From NCBI GenBank assembly GCA_035726825.1, contig JALNTX010000002.1, forward strand, positions 248,001 through 312,000: a DNA stretch of 64,000 nucleotides, in the 5' to 3' direction. The notes under the pieces were generated by a model. It had not been told where the DNA came from, made no database searches, and was given only the letters and a program-made list of their open reading frames with translations. This document shows, one piece after another, positions 7,646-17,100 of this stretch. Position numbers and translations under genes: made by a program. This DNA is from Pseudocitrobacter sp913778145. Lineage in GTDB: Bacteria > Pseudomonadota > Gammaproteobacteria > Enterobacterales > Enterobacteriaceae. The stretch's first letter is position 1; every line of letters starts with the position of its first letter.

Positions 7646-8467
7646 TTACATTTTTTGCAGCAGTTGATCGACAAAGGCTGGCACTACTTCACTCGCCAGC
7701 CCGTAGTACTTCTCTTCAAACTCGCTGCCCACCTGGCTTGGTTCGAGGTTGAGCTCCACAGTTTTCGCGCCGTGCAGTTTCGCTTCATGCACAAAACCCG
7801 CCGCCGGATAGACATGGCCGGAGGTCCCGATGGCGATAAAAATATCAGCCATAGAGAGCGCCAGATAGATGTGGTCCATCTCAAACGGCATCTCGCCAAA
7901 CCACACGATATGCGGACGCAACGGCGCCGGGAACTGACAGCAGTGACATTTGTCATCCGGCGTCACGTCGTCAGTCCAGTCCAGCACCTGGCCGCTCTGG
8001 GTGCAGCGCACCTTCAGCAGTTCGCCGTGCATATGCAGCACGTTTTTGCTGCCTGCGCGCTCATGCAGGTTATCGATATTTTGCGTCACCAGCATAAAGT
8101 TATCGCCCAGCGCCTCTTCCAGCTTCGCTAGCGCGATATGCGCAGCATTCGGCTGGATTTCCGGCTGCTGAAGCTGTCTGCGGCGGGCATTGTAAAACGC
8201 CTGCACCAGCGCCGGATCGCGCTGGAAACCTTCCGGCGTGGCGACATCCTCAACCCGGTGCTCTTCCCACAGTCCATCTGCCGCGCGAAAAGTGCGAATA
8301 CCCGATTCAGCCGAAATACCGGCGCCCGTTAGCACAAGAACTCTTGGTTTATCCATATGCTCTGGTATCACCCTGTCAGTGAAAAAAATCCGCTGGCGCA
8401 GACGCTGGCGCAGCTGACGTTTATTCCGACGAAAACGGCTCAATCGATGTAAGCGGCGCGACTGCAT
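7646..8467 (-). CDS. cobB: CobB, NAD-dependent protein deacylase (sirtuin)
   Basis: The 273-residue class III sirtuin carries the NAD-binding motif TGAGISAESGIRTFR, TQNIDNLHE, the catalytic His in HMHGEL and the Cys zinc site (VRC...CHCC). Tyr92 and Arg95 (FYNARRR), which give desuccinylase activity in this class, are both present. The long form has the Arg-rich N-terminal extension known for enterobacterial CobB; an internal ATG (Met38, start at 8356) would give the short form of 236 residues. It removes acetyl and succinyl groups from Acs and other lysine-modified proteins. It lies 14 bases after nagK and probably shares its transcript. Confidence 0.96.
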   Translation of the reverse strand: MQSRRLHRLSRFRRNKRQLRQRLRQRIFFTDRVIPEHMDKPRVLVLTGAGISAESGIRTFRAADGLWEEHRVEDVATPEGFQRDPALVQAFYNARRRQLQQPEIQPNAAHIALAKLEEALGDNFMLVTQNIDNLHERAGSKNVLHMHGELLKVRCTQSGQVLDWTDDVTPDDKCHCCQFPAPLRPHIVWFGEMPFEMDHIYLALSMADIFIAIGTSGHVYPAAGFVHEAKLHGAKTVELNLEPSQVGSEFEEKYYGLASEVVPAFVDQLLQKM

Positions 8468-8481
8468 ATCTACTCCATGTA

Positions 8482-9396
8482 TTAGTTTGTAAGATGAAGG
8501 AAGGCAGCGCCGCGCATTCCTCCCGCATCGCCGTGCCGTGCGCGTTCTATGCGCGGTACGGCGGCAACCGGGAGTAAATGGCGCGGCAGACGCTGCGCAA
8601 GCCCATCAGTGATAGCCGAAAAGTTTGATAACCCGCCACCGAGAACCACTAAATCAGGATCCACGATGGTTAAAATATTGCCCAAACACACCGCCAGCAA
8701 ATCCAGATAGCGCTCAACGTGTTCGCGTGCCTGCGCGTCGCCCTGCTCCCACAGTGCGACAATCTCCGGTGAGGTGCGTTGCTGGTGATAAAAATGCGTA
8801 TAAAGCCAGGCGAATCCGCGCCCGGAAAGGTAATTTTCGATACAGCCCAGTTGCCCACAGCCGCAGCGCGTTAACGGGAAATCACGCCCCACCACCTCTA
8901 ACGCATCCACCGGCAAGCGGATGTGGCCGAACTCTCCGGTAATATAGCGATGGCCGGTAATCGATTTGCCATTCTGTACGATGCCGCCGCCGACGCCGGT
9001 GCCGAGAATTAACCCCATCACCAGCGGGTATTGGGTAAATTCATCGTCCCACGCCTCGGAGATGGCGAAGCAATTGGCGTCGTTATCGAGACGCACATCG
9101 CGATCCAGCAAGCGGCTTAAGTCTGCACGCAGCGGTTTTCCGGTAGCAGCAGGCACGTTAGCCGCATACAGTGTACCGTCTTCGGTTTCCGGCATGCCCG
9201 GAATACCAATACCCACGGTTCCCCGACAGTTGAAACGCGCATCGGCTTGCGCCACCAGGCCGCAAACGGCATCAAGAAACGCCTCATAACTCTCTTTTGG
9301 CGTGGCGATGCGCGTTTCCCAGACTAACTGTCGCGTCGCATCAAACACCCCGAGTGCAATTTTGCTGCCGCCAATATCAAATCCATAATGCATCAT
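8482..9396 (-). CDS. nagK: NagK, N-acetyl-D-glucosamine kinase
   Basis: The 304-residue ROK-family sugar kinase has the N-terminal phosphate motif (YGFDIGGSKIALGVFD), the ROK signature region LGTGVGGGIV...GHIRLP and a Cys-rich zinc site (CGCGQLGC). It phosphorylates cytoplasmic GlcNAc, including that from recycled peptidoglycan, to GlcNAc-6-phosphate. Two ATGs are adjacent; the first (9396) has the better AGGA spacing of 7 bases, while the second (9393) gives the usual 303 residues. It follows lolE by 57 bases on the same strand, so read-through from lolCDE is likely. Confidence 0.96.
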   Translation of the reverse strand: MMHYGFDIGGSKIALGVFDATRQLVWETRIATPKESYEAFLDAVCGLVAQADARFNCRGTVGIGIPGMPETEDGTLYAANVPAATGKPLRADLSRLLDRDVRLDNDANCFAISEAWDDEFTQYPLVMGLILGTGVGGGIVQNGKSITGHRYITGEFGHIRLPVDALEVVGRDFPLTRCGCGQLGCIENYLSGRGFAWLYTHFYHQQRTSPEIVALWEQGDAQAREHVERYLDLLAVCLGNILTIVDPDLVVLGGGLSNFSAITDGLAQRLPRHLLPVAAVPRIERARHGDAGGMRGAAFLHLTN

Positions 9397-9453
9397 CGTA
9401 AATTCCTCTTACTGACGCGCACAGCGGCAAAACTGCACCGTCAGGACGTTAAA

Positions 9454-10698
9454 TTACTGGCCACTGAGCACCCTCGCCGGGTCGATACGGCTGGCGCGAC
9501 GAGCCGGATACCAGCTCGCCAGCAAACTCAGCAACAGTGCGGTGACCAGCACATAAAAGACATCCAGCCAGTGAAGTTCAGACGGCAGGAAGTCGATAAA
9601 ATAAATATCGCCAGACAGAAATTTATGGCGAGTAACCTTTTCAATCCACTTAATAATCGGCGTCAGATTCAGCGCGCACAGCACGCCAATCACCACGCCG
9701 AGCAGGCTGCCCAACAGGCCCGCGAGTAAACCATACCACACGAAAATTGCGCGGATCAGCCCGTCTTTAGCGCCCAATGTGCGCAGTACCGCAATATCGC
9801 TACTTTTATCTTTTACCGCCATCACTAGCGTCGACACAATATTGAAGCAGGCCACACCGATAACTAATACCATCGCCAGATACATAATCGCGCGGATCAT
9901 CTGAATATCGCGGTACATATAGCCGTAGGTGCCAATCCAGCTCTGAATGGTGACATAGCTGTTGGTCACTTCGCCTGCCGAACGGACCAGTTTATTGGCG
10001 TTAAAGACATCGTTAACTTTAATCGCAATGCCCGTGACACTGTCACCCATTTCCAGATACTGCTGCGCATCCTGCAATGGAATCATGGCAAAGCTGTGAT
10101 CGAGCTGGCCGCTAAGCTGCAAAATACCGGAGACATGCAGGCGAATGCGTTTGGGTTGCAGCAGCTTGTGTTCCGCATTAGCGTTCGGGATCATGATGGT
10201 AAGCCAGTCGCCCTGCTTCACCTTCAGCGCATCCGCCACGCCTTTGCCGATAATAATTTGCTGGCCGCCCGCCTTAAAGTCGCTCCAGCTTTCGCCCTGC
10301 ACAAATTTCGGCAGCGCGCTTAAACGGCTTTCCTGCGCCGGATCGACACCTTTCACCTGAATCGCACGCATATTGCTGCCGCTTTCGACCAGCCCGGTGA
10401 AAGTAATGTAAGGCGCCGCAGCCGCGATACCGTTTACTTTTTCAACCTGCGGCAGAATGGTGCGCCAGTTGGTCCACGGCTGGTTTACTGCTTCAATTTG
10501 CCCGTGCGGCACCACGGCCAGTACGCGGTTATTCAGCTCGCGCTCAAAACCGTTCATGGCGCTTAAGCCGAGGATCAATACCGCGACGCCCAGCGCAATA
10601 CCGACGGTGGAAATCACGGAGATCAGCGACACCATGCCGCTGCGGCGACGCCCACGGCTAAAGCGCAGGCCAATCAGAAGGGAGAGTGACGGGGCCAT
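9454..10698 (-). CDS. lolE: LolE, lipoprotein-releasing ABC transporter membrane subunit
   Basis: The 414-residue protein has the LolC/LolE layout: one N-terminal membrane helix (MVSLISVISTVGIALGVAVLI), a large periplasmic domain (about 45-265) and three C-terminal helices, with the FtsX-like motif VMAVKDKSSDIAVLRTLGA on the cytoplasmic face. With LolC and LolD it extracts outer-membrane lipoproteins from the inner membrane and hands them to LolA. The ATG overlaps the lolD stop by one base (TGATG), so the two are translationally coupled. Length equals E. coli LolE. Confidence 0.97.
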   Translation of the reverse strand: MAPSLSLLIGLRFSRGRRRSGMVSLISVISTVGIALGVAVLILGLSAMNGFERELNNRVLAVVPHGQIEAVNQPWTNWRTILPQVEKVNGIAAAAPYITFTGLVESGSNMRAIQVKGVDPAQESRLSALPKFVQGESWSDFKAGGQQIIIGKGVADALKVKQGDWLTIMIPNANAEHKLLQPKRIRLHVSGILQLSGQLDHSFAMIPLQDAQQYLEMGDSVTGIAIKVNDVFNANKLVRSAGEVTNSYVTIQSWIGTYGYMYRDIQMIRAIMYLAMVLVIGVACFNIVSTLVMAVKDKSSDIAVLRTLGAKDGLIRAIFVWYGLLAGLLGSLLGVVIGVLCALNLTPIIKWIEKVTRHKFLSGDIYFIDFLPSELHWLDVFYVLVTALLLSLLASWYPARRASRIDPARVLSGQ

Positions 10699-11399
10699 CA
10701 ATCTGCTCCCATCAGGGATAACTGATCGGTAAGACGCCCATCGCGCATCTCAAGCTGGCGGCCCATACGTTTCGCCAGTTGCAGGTCGTGGGTGACCACC
10801 AGGAACGCGGTACCCTGTGACTGGTTCAGTTCACCCAGCAGTTTAAAAATGCTGTCGGCGTTTTTGGCATCCAGGTTACCGGTCGGTTCATCCGCCAGCA
10901 CCAGACGTGGATTATTGACCAGCGCACGAGCAATCGCCACGCGCTGGCGCTCGCCGCCGGAGAGTTCCGACGGGCGATGGCGGGCGCGATGCCCAAGCCC
11001 GACGGCGTTCAGCATCTCTAGCGCACGTGCGTTGATTTCCGCCGGTTTCTTTTTACCGATAAGCAGCGGCATTGCCACGTTTTCCAGCGCGGTGAAATCA
11101 GGCAGCAGGTGATGAAACTGATAGATAAAGCCGAGTTTCTGGTTACGCAGCTCAGCTTTTGCCGCCGAAGAGAGCTTGCTCATCGGCTGACCGCTGAAAA
11201 TAACGTCGCCGGAGGTCGGGGTATCAAGCCCGCCCAGCAGGTGCAACAGCGTACTTTTACCAGAGCCGGAGCTGCCGACAATCGCCATCATCTCGCCTTC
11301 GCCTACGTTAAAGCTCACATTGTGCAGCACGTCGGTTTGCACAGAGCCTTCCTGATAGCGTTTGCACAGGTTGTCGCATTGCAACAGGATCTTATTCAT
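10698..11399 (-). CDS. lolD: LolD, lipoprotein-releasing ABC transporter ATPase
   Basis: The 233-residue ABC ATPase has Walker A (GSSGSGKST), Q-loop (FIYQFHHLLPDFT), signature (LSGGERQR), Walker B (LVLADEPTG) and the H-loop His (VTHD). The FHHLLPDF region is typical of LolD and binds the coupling helices of LolC and LolE. It powers lipoprotein extraction from the inner membrane. It overlaps lolC by 8 bases upstream and lolE by 1 base downstream, so lolCDE is a tightly coupled operon. Confidence 0.97.
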   Translation of the reverse strand: MNKILLQCDNLCKRYQEGSVQTDVLHNVSFNVGEGEMMAIVGSSGSGKSTLLHLLGGLDTPTSGDVIFSGQPMSKLSSAAKAELRNQKLGFIYQFHHLLPDFTALENVAMPLLIGKKKPAEINARALEMLNAVGLGHRARHRPSELSGGERQRVAIARALVNNPRLVLADEPTGNLDAKNADSIFKLLGELNQSQGTAFLVVTHDLQLAKRMGRQLEMRDGRLTDQLSLMGAD

Positions 11400-12591
11400 A
11401 ACGTAAAGCCTCAGCGGGTTGAGTGGCGGCAGCGCGCCAGGAAGGATAAAGCGTAGAGAGTAACGCCAGTGCCATCGCCACCAGCGCGATCACGATAACC
11501 TGCACCGGGTCGATAGCCACCGGCAGCGCCGCACCATCGAGAAACGCGCCGATGACCGGCATTAAATTGTTAAGCTGGCTGGCGAGCAGCACGCCCAGCA
11601 CGGCACCAAGCAGCGCGCCAATCACGCCCGCGCTGGCGCCCTGGACCATAAAGACCATCAGAATTTGCCGCGGCGTCAGCCCCTGGGTTTGCAGAATGGC
11701 GACTTCGCCCTGCTTCTCCATCACCATCAGCCCCAGCGAGGTGATGATATTGAAGGCTGCCACCGCGATGATCAGGCTCAGCAGCAGCCCCATCATGTTT
11801 TTCTCCATGCGCACGGCCTGGAACAGCTCGCCTTTACGCTCGCGCCAGTCCTGCCATTTGGTGCCTTTCGGCAGCGTTTGCTGGCTGAGGGTATCAACCT
11901 GCAACGGTTTATCAAGCCACAGACGCCAGCCAGAGATATTCCCGGCCGGATAGCGCATCAGGCGCGAAGCATCCTGAATGTTGACCAGCATTTGATAGCC
12001 ATCGACTTCGCTGCTTGCGGCGAACGTGCCGATGACATTAAACAGACGCTGGCTCGGGACGCGGCCCATCGGCGTAAACTGGCTGGCCGACGGCACCATC
12101 ACGCGCAGCTGATCGCCACGGTTAACGCCCAGTTGCTCCGCCAGCTTCTCACCGAGAATAACATTATATTTGCCCGCTTCCAGCGCACTCTGTTTGACGT
12201 TGACCAGATACGGCGTCAGCGGATCTTTCTGTGCGGGATCAATACCCAGCATCACGCCAACCGAGACGTTGCGCGCGCTTTGCAGCACCACATCGCCGGT
12301 GGTTAGTGGTGCAACCAGCGTAACGCCCTGTAGCTTAACGTCTTTCTCAGGCAGCGTTTGGGGATTGAGCGAACCGTTTTCAGCGGTCAGGATGGCCTGA
12401 GGCATCAGCCCCAGAATGTTGTTTTGCAGCTCACGTTCAAAGCCGTTCATCACCGAAAGTACGGTAACCAGCGCCATTACGCCAAGCGTAATGCCGATTG
12501 TCGACAGCCAGGAAACAAAGCGACCGAAGCGGTCCGCTGCGCGCCCACGCATATAACGCAGGCCAATGAATAGTGCGACAGGTTGATACAT
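11392..12591 (-). CDS. lolC: LolC, lipoprotein-releasing ABC transporter membrane subunit
   Basis: Starting at MYQPVALFIGLRYMRG gives 399 residues, the length of E. coli LolC; an upstream in-frame ATG at 12621 would add ten residues without homology. It has an N-terminal helix (VSWLSTIGITLGVMALVTVL), a periplasmic domain that recruits LolA, three C-terminal helices and the motif LMVMEKQGEVAILQTQG. It is the first gene of lolCDE. The operon promoter should lie in the gap shared with divergent ycfT (12592-12890). Confidence 0.97.
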   Translation of the reverse strand: MYQPVALFIGLRYMRGRAADRFGRFVSWLSTIGITLGVMALVTVLSVMNGFERELQNNILGLMPQAILTAENGSLNPQTLPEKDVKLQGVTLVAPLTTGDVVLQSARNVSVGVMLGIDPAQKDPLTPYLVNVKQSALEAGKYNVILGEKLAEQLGVNRGDQLRVMVPSASQFTPMGRVPSQRLFNVIGTFAASSEVDGYQMLVNIQDASRLMRYPAGNISGWRLWLDKPLQVDTLSQQTLPKGTKWQDWRERKGELFQAVRMEKNMMGLLLSLIIAVAAFNIITSLGLMVMEKQGEVAILQTQGLTPRQILMVFMVQGASAGVIGALLGAVLGVLLASQLNNLMPVIGAFLDGAALPVAIDPVQVIVIALVAMALALLSTLYPSWRAAATQPAEALRYE

Positions 12592-12890
12592 GTAATCCGT
12601 CTTTGCTGATAGCAGAGGCATGAGTATATAAGCGAAAGCAAAGAGCGTAAATGAGTGAAACAGTAAGTTTTCGTCATCGTCGGGTTAAAAAAATCCTAAA
12701 AATCAATCAACTGGTTGCAGATTCGCAGATAAAACAGGCGATTGATTTTCGTCGTTAGCGCCGAAAAATCGCGCGCTTGTGACCTGATCCTTTTCTGAAA
12801 ATGGTCTGAATACAGACTGTTACCCATTACATCCCTTTTGATGATCTTCAGGATAACGCCTTATTTTTTGGCAACAAAGGCAGTGGCGAC
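12592..12890. promoter_or_regulatory. divergent lolC-ycfT promoter region
   Basis: This 299-base gap has no credible gene. It should carry the lolCDE promoter (minus) and the ycfT promoter (plus). It contains two perfect 10-base inverted arms, AAAATCAATC (12699-12708) and GATTGATTTT (12740-12749), 31 bases apart; they could be a paired regulator site or a weak hairpin. A second small inverted repeat, GTCTGAATACAGAC, lies near 12803-12816. No assignment can be made to a known regulator. Confidence 0.4.
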
Positions 12891-13958
12891 ATGCAACAAA
12901 AGACATTATGGATCAATCAGATAAAAGGGCTATGCATCTGTCTGGTAGTGGTGTACCACTCGGTAATTACGTTCTATCCTCATCTCTTAGCGTTCCAGCA
13001 TCCCTGGTCAGAGGCGCTCTCGAAATGCTGGATCTACTTTAATTTATACCTCGCCCCGTTCCGCATGCCGGTCTTTTTCTTTATCTCAGGCTTTCTCATT
13101 CAACGCTATATTGCCGAAGTGCCGTGGCAAGGCTGCGTTGATAAGCGCATCTGGAACATTGTTTATGTGCTGGCGCTGTGGGGCCTGTTGCAATGGCTGG
13201 CGCTGCGTCAGCTAAACGGCTGGCTGGCGCCTGAGCGCGACCTGGGTAATACTGCCAACGCCGCTTACGCCGATAACCCCGGCGAGTTTCTATATGGCAT
13301 GCTCACCGCCAGCACTAGCCTATGGTATCTCTACGCGCTGGTCGTCTACTTCATATTCTGCAAACTGTTTGTGCGAGTGAAGGCGCCGCTCATCGTCGCG
13401 TTAGCCGTGCTCAGCGTGGCGATCAACTTCCTGCCGCTGCCGTGGTGGGGAATGAATAGCGTGCTGCGTAACGTTATCTATTATGCGCTCGGCGCATGGT
13501 ACGGCACGGCGGTGATGACCTGGCTGACAACAGCCCTGCCGCGCAAAACGTTTGTTCCGCTTCTGGTTTTCGCACTTGCCGCCGTGGCGCTCTACTTCAA
13601 AGGCATTCCGCTGTTGATGGCGCTGCTGTCAATTTTCGTCATCATGAAACTGTTCTGGCGTGCCAGTCACTTTATTCAACCACGCGAAAATAACTGGCTG
13701 AACGTGGTGGGTTCAAACACCATTGCCATCTACACCACGCACCGCATTCTGGTCGAAGGCGCAAGCCTGGTGCTCATCAAACAGGTCAACGGACATGCTC
13801 TCACGGCGACCAGCGAACTGGCGCTGCTGCTGACTTATCCGCTGCTAAGCCTGGTCGTGTGTACGCTGTTTGGCCTTGTCGTGCGCCAGATTTCACGCCG
13901 TCTGACGGACGACCTGTTGTTTAGTCCACCGGCTAAACGCACGCTGGCGACGTCATAA
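12891..13958 (+). CDS. ycfT: YcfT, inner-membrane acyltransferase-3 family protein
   Basis: The 355-residue polytopic membrane protein has about ten hydrophobic segments and the acyltransferase-3 opening (WINQIKGLCICLVVVYHSV), with the conserved His in the first helix, and FRMPVFFFISGFL in the second. Length and position beside lolC and mfd match E. coli YcfT (357). Members of this superfamily transfer acyl groups to carbohydrates at the membrane; the substrate of YcfT is not known to me. A strong terminator follows at 13965. Confidence 0.93.
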   Translation: MQQKTLWINQIKGLCICLVVVYHSVITFYPHLLAFQHPWSEALSKCWIYFNLYLAPFRMPVFFFISGFLIQRYIAEVPWQGCVDKRIWNIVYVLALWGLLQWLALRQLNGWLAPERDLGNTANAAYADNPGEFLYGMLTASTSLWYLYALVVYFIFCKLFVRVKAPLIVALAVLSVAINFLPLPWWGMNSVLRNVIYYALGAWYGTAVMTWLTTALPRKTFVPLLVFALAAVALYFKGIPLLMALLSIFVIMKLFWRASHFIQPRENNWLNVVGSNTIAIYTTHRILVEGASLVLIKQVNGHALTATSELALLLTYPLLSLVVCTLFGLVVRQISRRLTDDLLFSPPAKRTLATS

Positions 13959-13964
13959 CCCGTC

Positions 13965-13992
13965 ACGCCAGGCTTCCGGGCCTGGCGTTTTC
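13965..13992 (+). terminator. Rho-independent terminator after ycfT
   Basis: ACGCCAGGC and GCCTGGCGT form a 9-bp GC-rich stem with a 6-base loop, followed by TTTTCTTTCC, 7 bases after the ycfT stop. This is a canonical intrinsic terminator that isolates ycfT from mfd. Confidence 0.88.
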
Positions 13993-14101
13993 TTTCCTCT
14001 ACTTTCCACAGTTGCACTCCCGCCGCCATCACGGATAATAAGCGTAATAAATTGATATTTTTACCGTGTCACAATGCGGTTTCTGGAGAACGTGCCCCGC
14101 T

Positions 14102-17100
14102 ATGCCTGAACTAGCCCGTTACGCCCTACCCACCAAAGCTGGCGATCAGCGTCAACTGGGGGAACTGACCGGCGCAGCCTGCGCCACGCTGGTCGCGGAG
14201 ATTTCCGAACGCCATGCAGGCCCCGTCATCCTGATTGCGCCGGACATGCAAAATGCCCTGCGACTGCACGATGAAATCAGCCAGTTTACCGATAATCTGG
14301 TGATGAACCTCGCCGACTGGGAAACGCTGCCTTACGACAGTTTCTCGCCGCACCAGGACATAATTTCGTCTCGTCTTTCAACGCTTTATCAACTGCCGAT
14401 GATGCAGCGTGGCGTGTTGATTGTTCCGGTGAGCACGCTGATGCAGCGCGTTTGCCCGCACAGTTATCTGCACGGCCATGCATTGATGATGCAAAAAGGG
14501 CAGCGTCTGTCACGCGATGCCCTGCGTGCGCAGCTCGACAGCGCGGGTTATCGTCACGTCGATCAGGTAATGGAGCACGGCGAGTATGCCACGCGCGGCG
14601 CATTGCTCGATCTCTTCCCGATGGGCAGCGAGCAGCCCTATCGTCTCGATTTCTTCGATGATGAAATCGACAGCCTGCGCGTGTTCGACCCGGACAGCCA
14701 GCGCACGCTGGAAGAAGTGGGCTCCATTAATCTTCTGCCTGCACACGAGTTTCCGACGGATAAAACCGCCATCGAACTGTTCCGCAGCCAGTGGCGCGAT
14801 AAGTTCGATGTCAAACGCGACGCCGAGCATATCTATCAACAGGTCAGTAAGGGGACGCTGCCTGCGGGGATCGAGTACTGGCAGCCGCTGTTCTTTAGCG
14901 AACCGTTGCCGCCGCTGTTCAGCTATTTCCCGGCCAATACGCTGCTGGTCAATACCGGCGACCTCGACGCCAGCGCCACGCGCTTCCAGGCCGATGCACA
15001 GGCACGATTTGAGAATCGCGGCGTTGACCCCATGCGCCCGCTGCTGGAACCTGAAAAGCTTTGGCTGCGTCCCGATGAACTGAATAGCGAGCTGAAAAAA
15101 TGGCCGCGCATTCAGCTTAAAACGGAGCATCTGCCGGAGAAAGCCGCCAATACCAATCTGGGCTTCCAGCCGCTGCCAGAGCTGGCGATTCAGGCGCAAA
15201 ACAAAGCGCCGCTGGATTACCTGCGCCGCTTCCTGGAATCCTTCACCGGCCCGGTGATTTTCTCCGTAGAGAGTGAAGGCCGCCGTGAAGCGTTGAGCGA
15301 GCTGTTGGCGCGCATTAAGCTGTCGCCAAAACGCATCCTGCGGCTGGATGAAGCCACGGATACCGGGCGCTATCTGATGATTGGCGCGGCGGAACACGGG
15401 TTTATCGATACCATAAACAACCGGGCGCTGATTTGTGAAAGCGACCTGCTCGGCGAGCGCGTGGCGCGACGTCGTCAGGACTCCCGCCGCACCATTAATC
15501 CGGATACTTTAATCCGCAACCTGGCCGAACTGCATATCGGCCAGCCGGTGGTGCATCTGGAACACGGGGTTGGGCGCTATGCGGGGATGACCACGCTGGA
15601 GGCTGGTGGCATCAAAGGAGAATACCTGATGCTGACCTACGCCAACGAGGCCAAACTGTATGTGCCGGTTTCCTCGCTGCACCTGATTAGCCGCTATGCG
15701 GGCGGTGCAGAAGAAAACGCGCCGCTGCATAAACTGGGCGGCGATGCCTGGGCGCGCGCCCGACAGAAAGCTTCTGAGAAAGTGCGCGATGTCGCAGCAG
15801 AGTTGCTTGATATCTACGCCCAGCGCGCGGCGAAAGAAGGCTTTGCCTTTAAACACGATCGTGAGCAGTATCAGCTTTTCTGCGATAGCTTCCCGTTCGA
15901 AACCACGCCGGATCAGGCGCAGGCCATTAATGCCGTGTTAAGCGATATGTGCCAGCCGCTGGCAATGGACCGTCTGGTGTGTGGCGACGTGGGCTTTGGT
16001 AAAACCGAAGTGGCGATGCGCGCTGCATTCCTCGCTGTTGAAAACAACAAACAGGTCGCAGTGCTGGTGCCGACCACCCTGCTGGCGCAGCAGCATTACG
16101 ATAACTTCCGCGACCGCTTCGCCAACTGGCCGGTACGCATTGAAATGCTCTCCCGCTTCCGTAGCGCCAAAGAGCAGACGCAGATTCTGGAACAAGCTGC
16201 CGAGGGAAAAATCGATATTCTCATCGGTACCCATAAACTGCTGCAAAGCGACGTAAAGTTGAAAGATTTGGGTCTGCTGATTGTCGATGAAGAGCACCGC
16301 TTCGGCGTGCGTCACAAAGAGCGCATTAAGGCGATGCGCGCCGATGTGGATATCCTGACGCTCACCGCTACGCCAATTCCGCGAACGCTGAATATGGCGA
16401 TGAGCGGCATGCGCGATTTGTCGATTATTGCCACGCCGCCGGCGCGTCGACTGGCGGTGAAAACCTTCGTGCGTGAATACGATAACCTGGTGGTACGTGA
16501 AGCCATTCTGCGTGAAATTCTGCGTGGCGGTCAGGTCTATTACCTGTTCAATGACGTCGAAAATATCCAGAAAACAGCGGATAAACTGGCAGAACTGGTG
16601 CCGGAAGCGCGTATCGCGATTGGCCATGGTCAGATGCGCGAACGCGAACTGGAACGGGTGATGAACGATTTCCACCATCAGCGGTTTAACGTGCTGGTGT
16701 GTACCACCATCATCGAAACCGGGATCGACATTCCAACCGCCAACACCATTATCATTGAACGGGCGGATCACTTCGGTCTGGCGCAGCTGCACCAGCTGCG
16801 TGGCCGTGTGGGGCGTTCGCATCACCAGGCCTATGCCTGGCTGTTGACACCGCATCCGAAGGCGATGACCACCGATGCGCAGAAACGTCTGGAAGCGATT
16901 GCTTCTCTGGAAGATCTCGGCGCAGGCTTTGCGCTGGCGACGCACGATCTTGAAATTCGCGGCGCGGGTGAACTGCTTGGCGAAGATCAGAGCGGTTCAA
17001 TGGAAACCATCGGTTTCTCACTCTATATGGAGCTTTTAGAAAACGCCGTTGATGCCCTGAAAGAAGGCCGTGAGCCGTCGCTGGAAGATCTCACCAGCCA

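Noticed and set aside
12477..12677. 66-codon frame upstream and antisense to lolC start
   Set aside because: It overlaps the lolC N-terminus and the promoter gap in another frame and has no ribosome site or homology.
14510..15397. 295-codon open frame antisense to mfd
   Set aside because: Gln/Arg/Ala-rich translation with no motif, fully inside mfd, which is intact and conserved.
15938..16945. 335-codon open frame antisense to mfd
   Set aside because: His/Gln/Arg-rich complement of the helicase domain; no ribosome site or family features.
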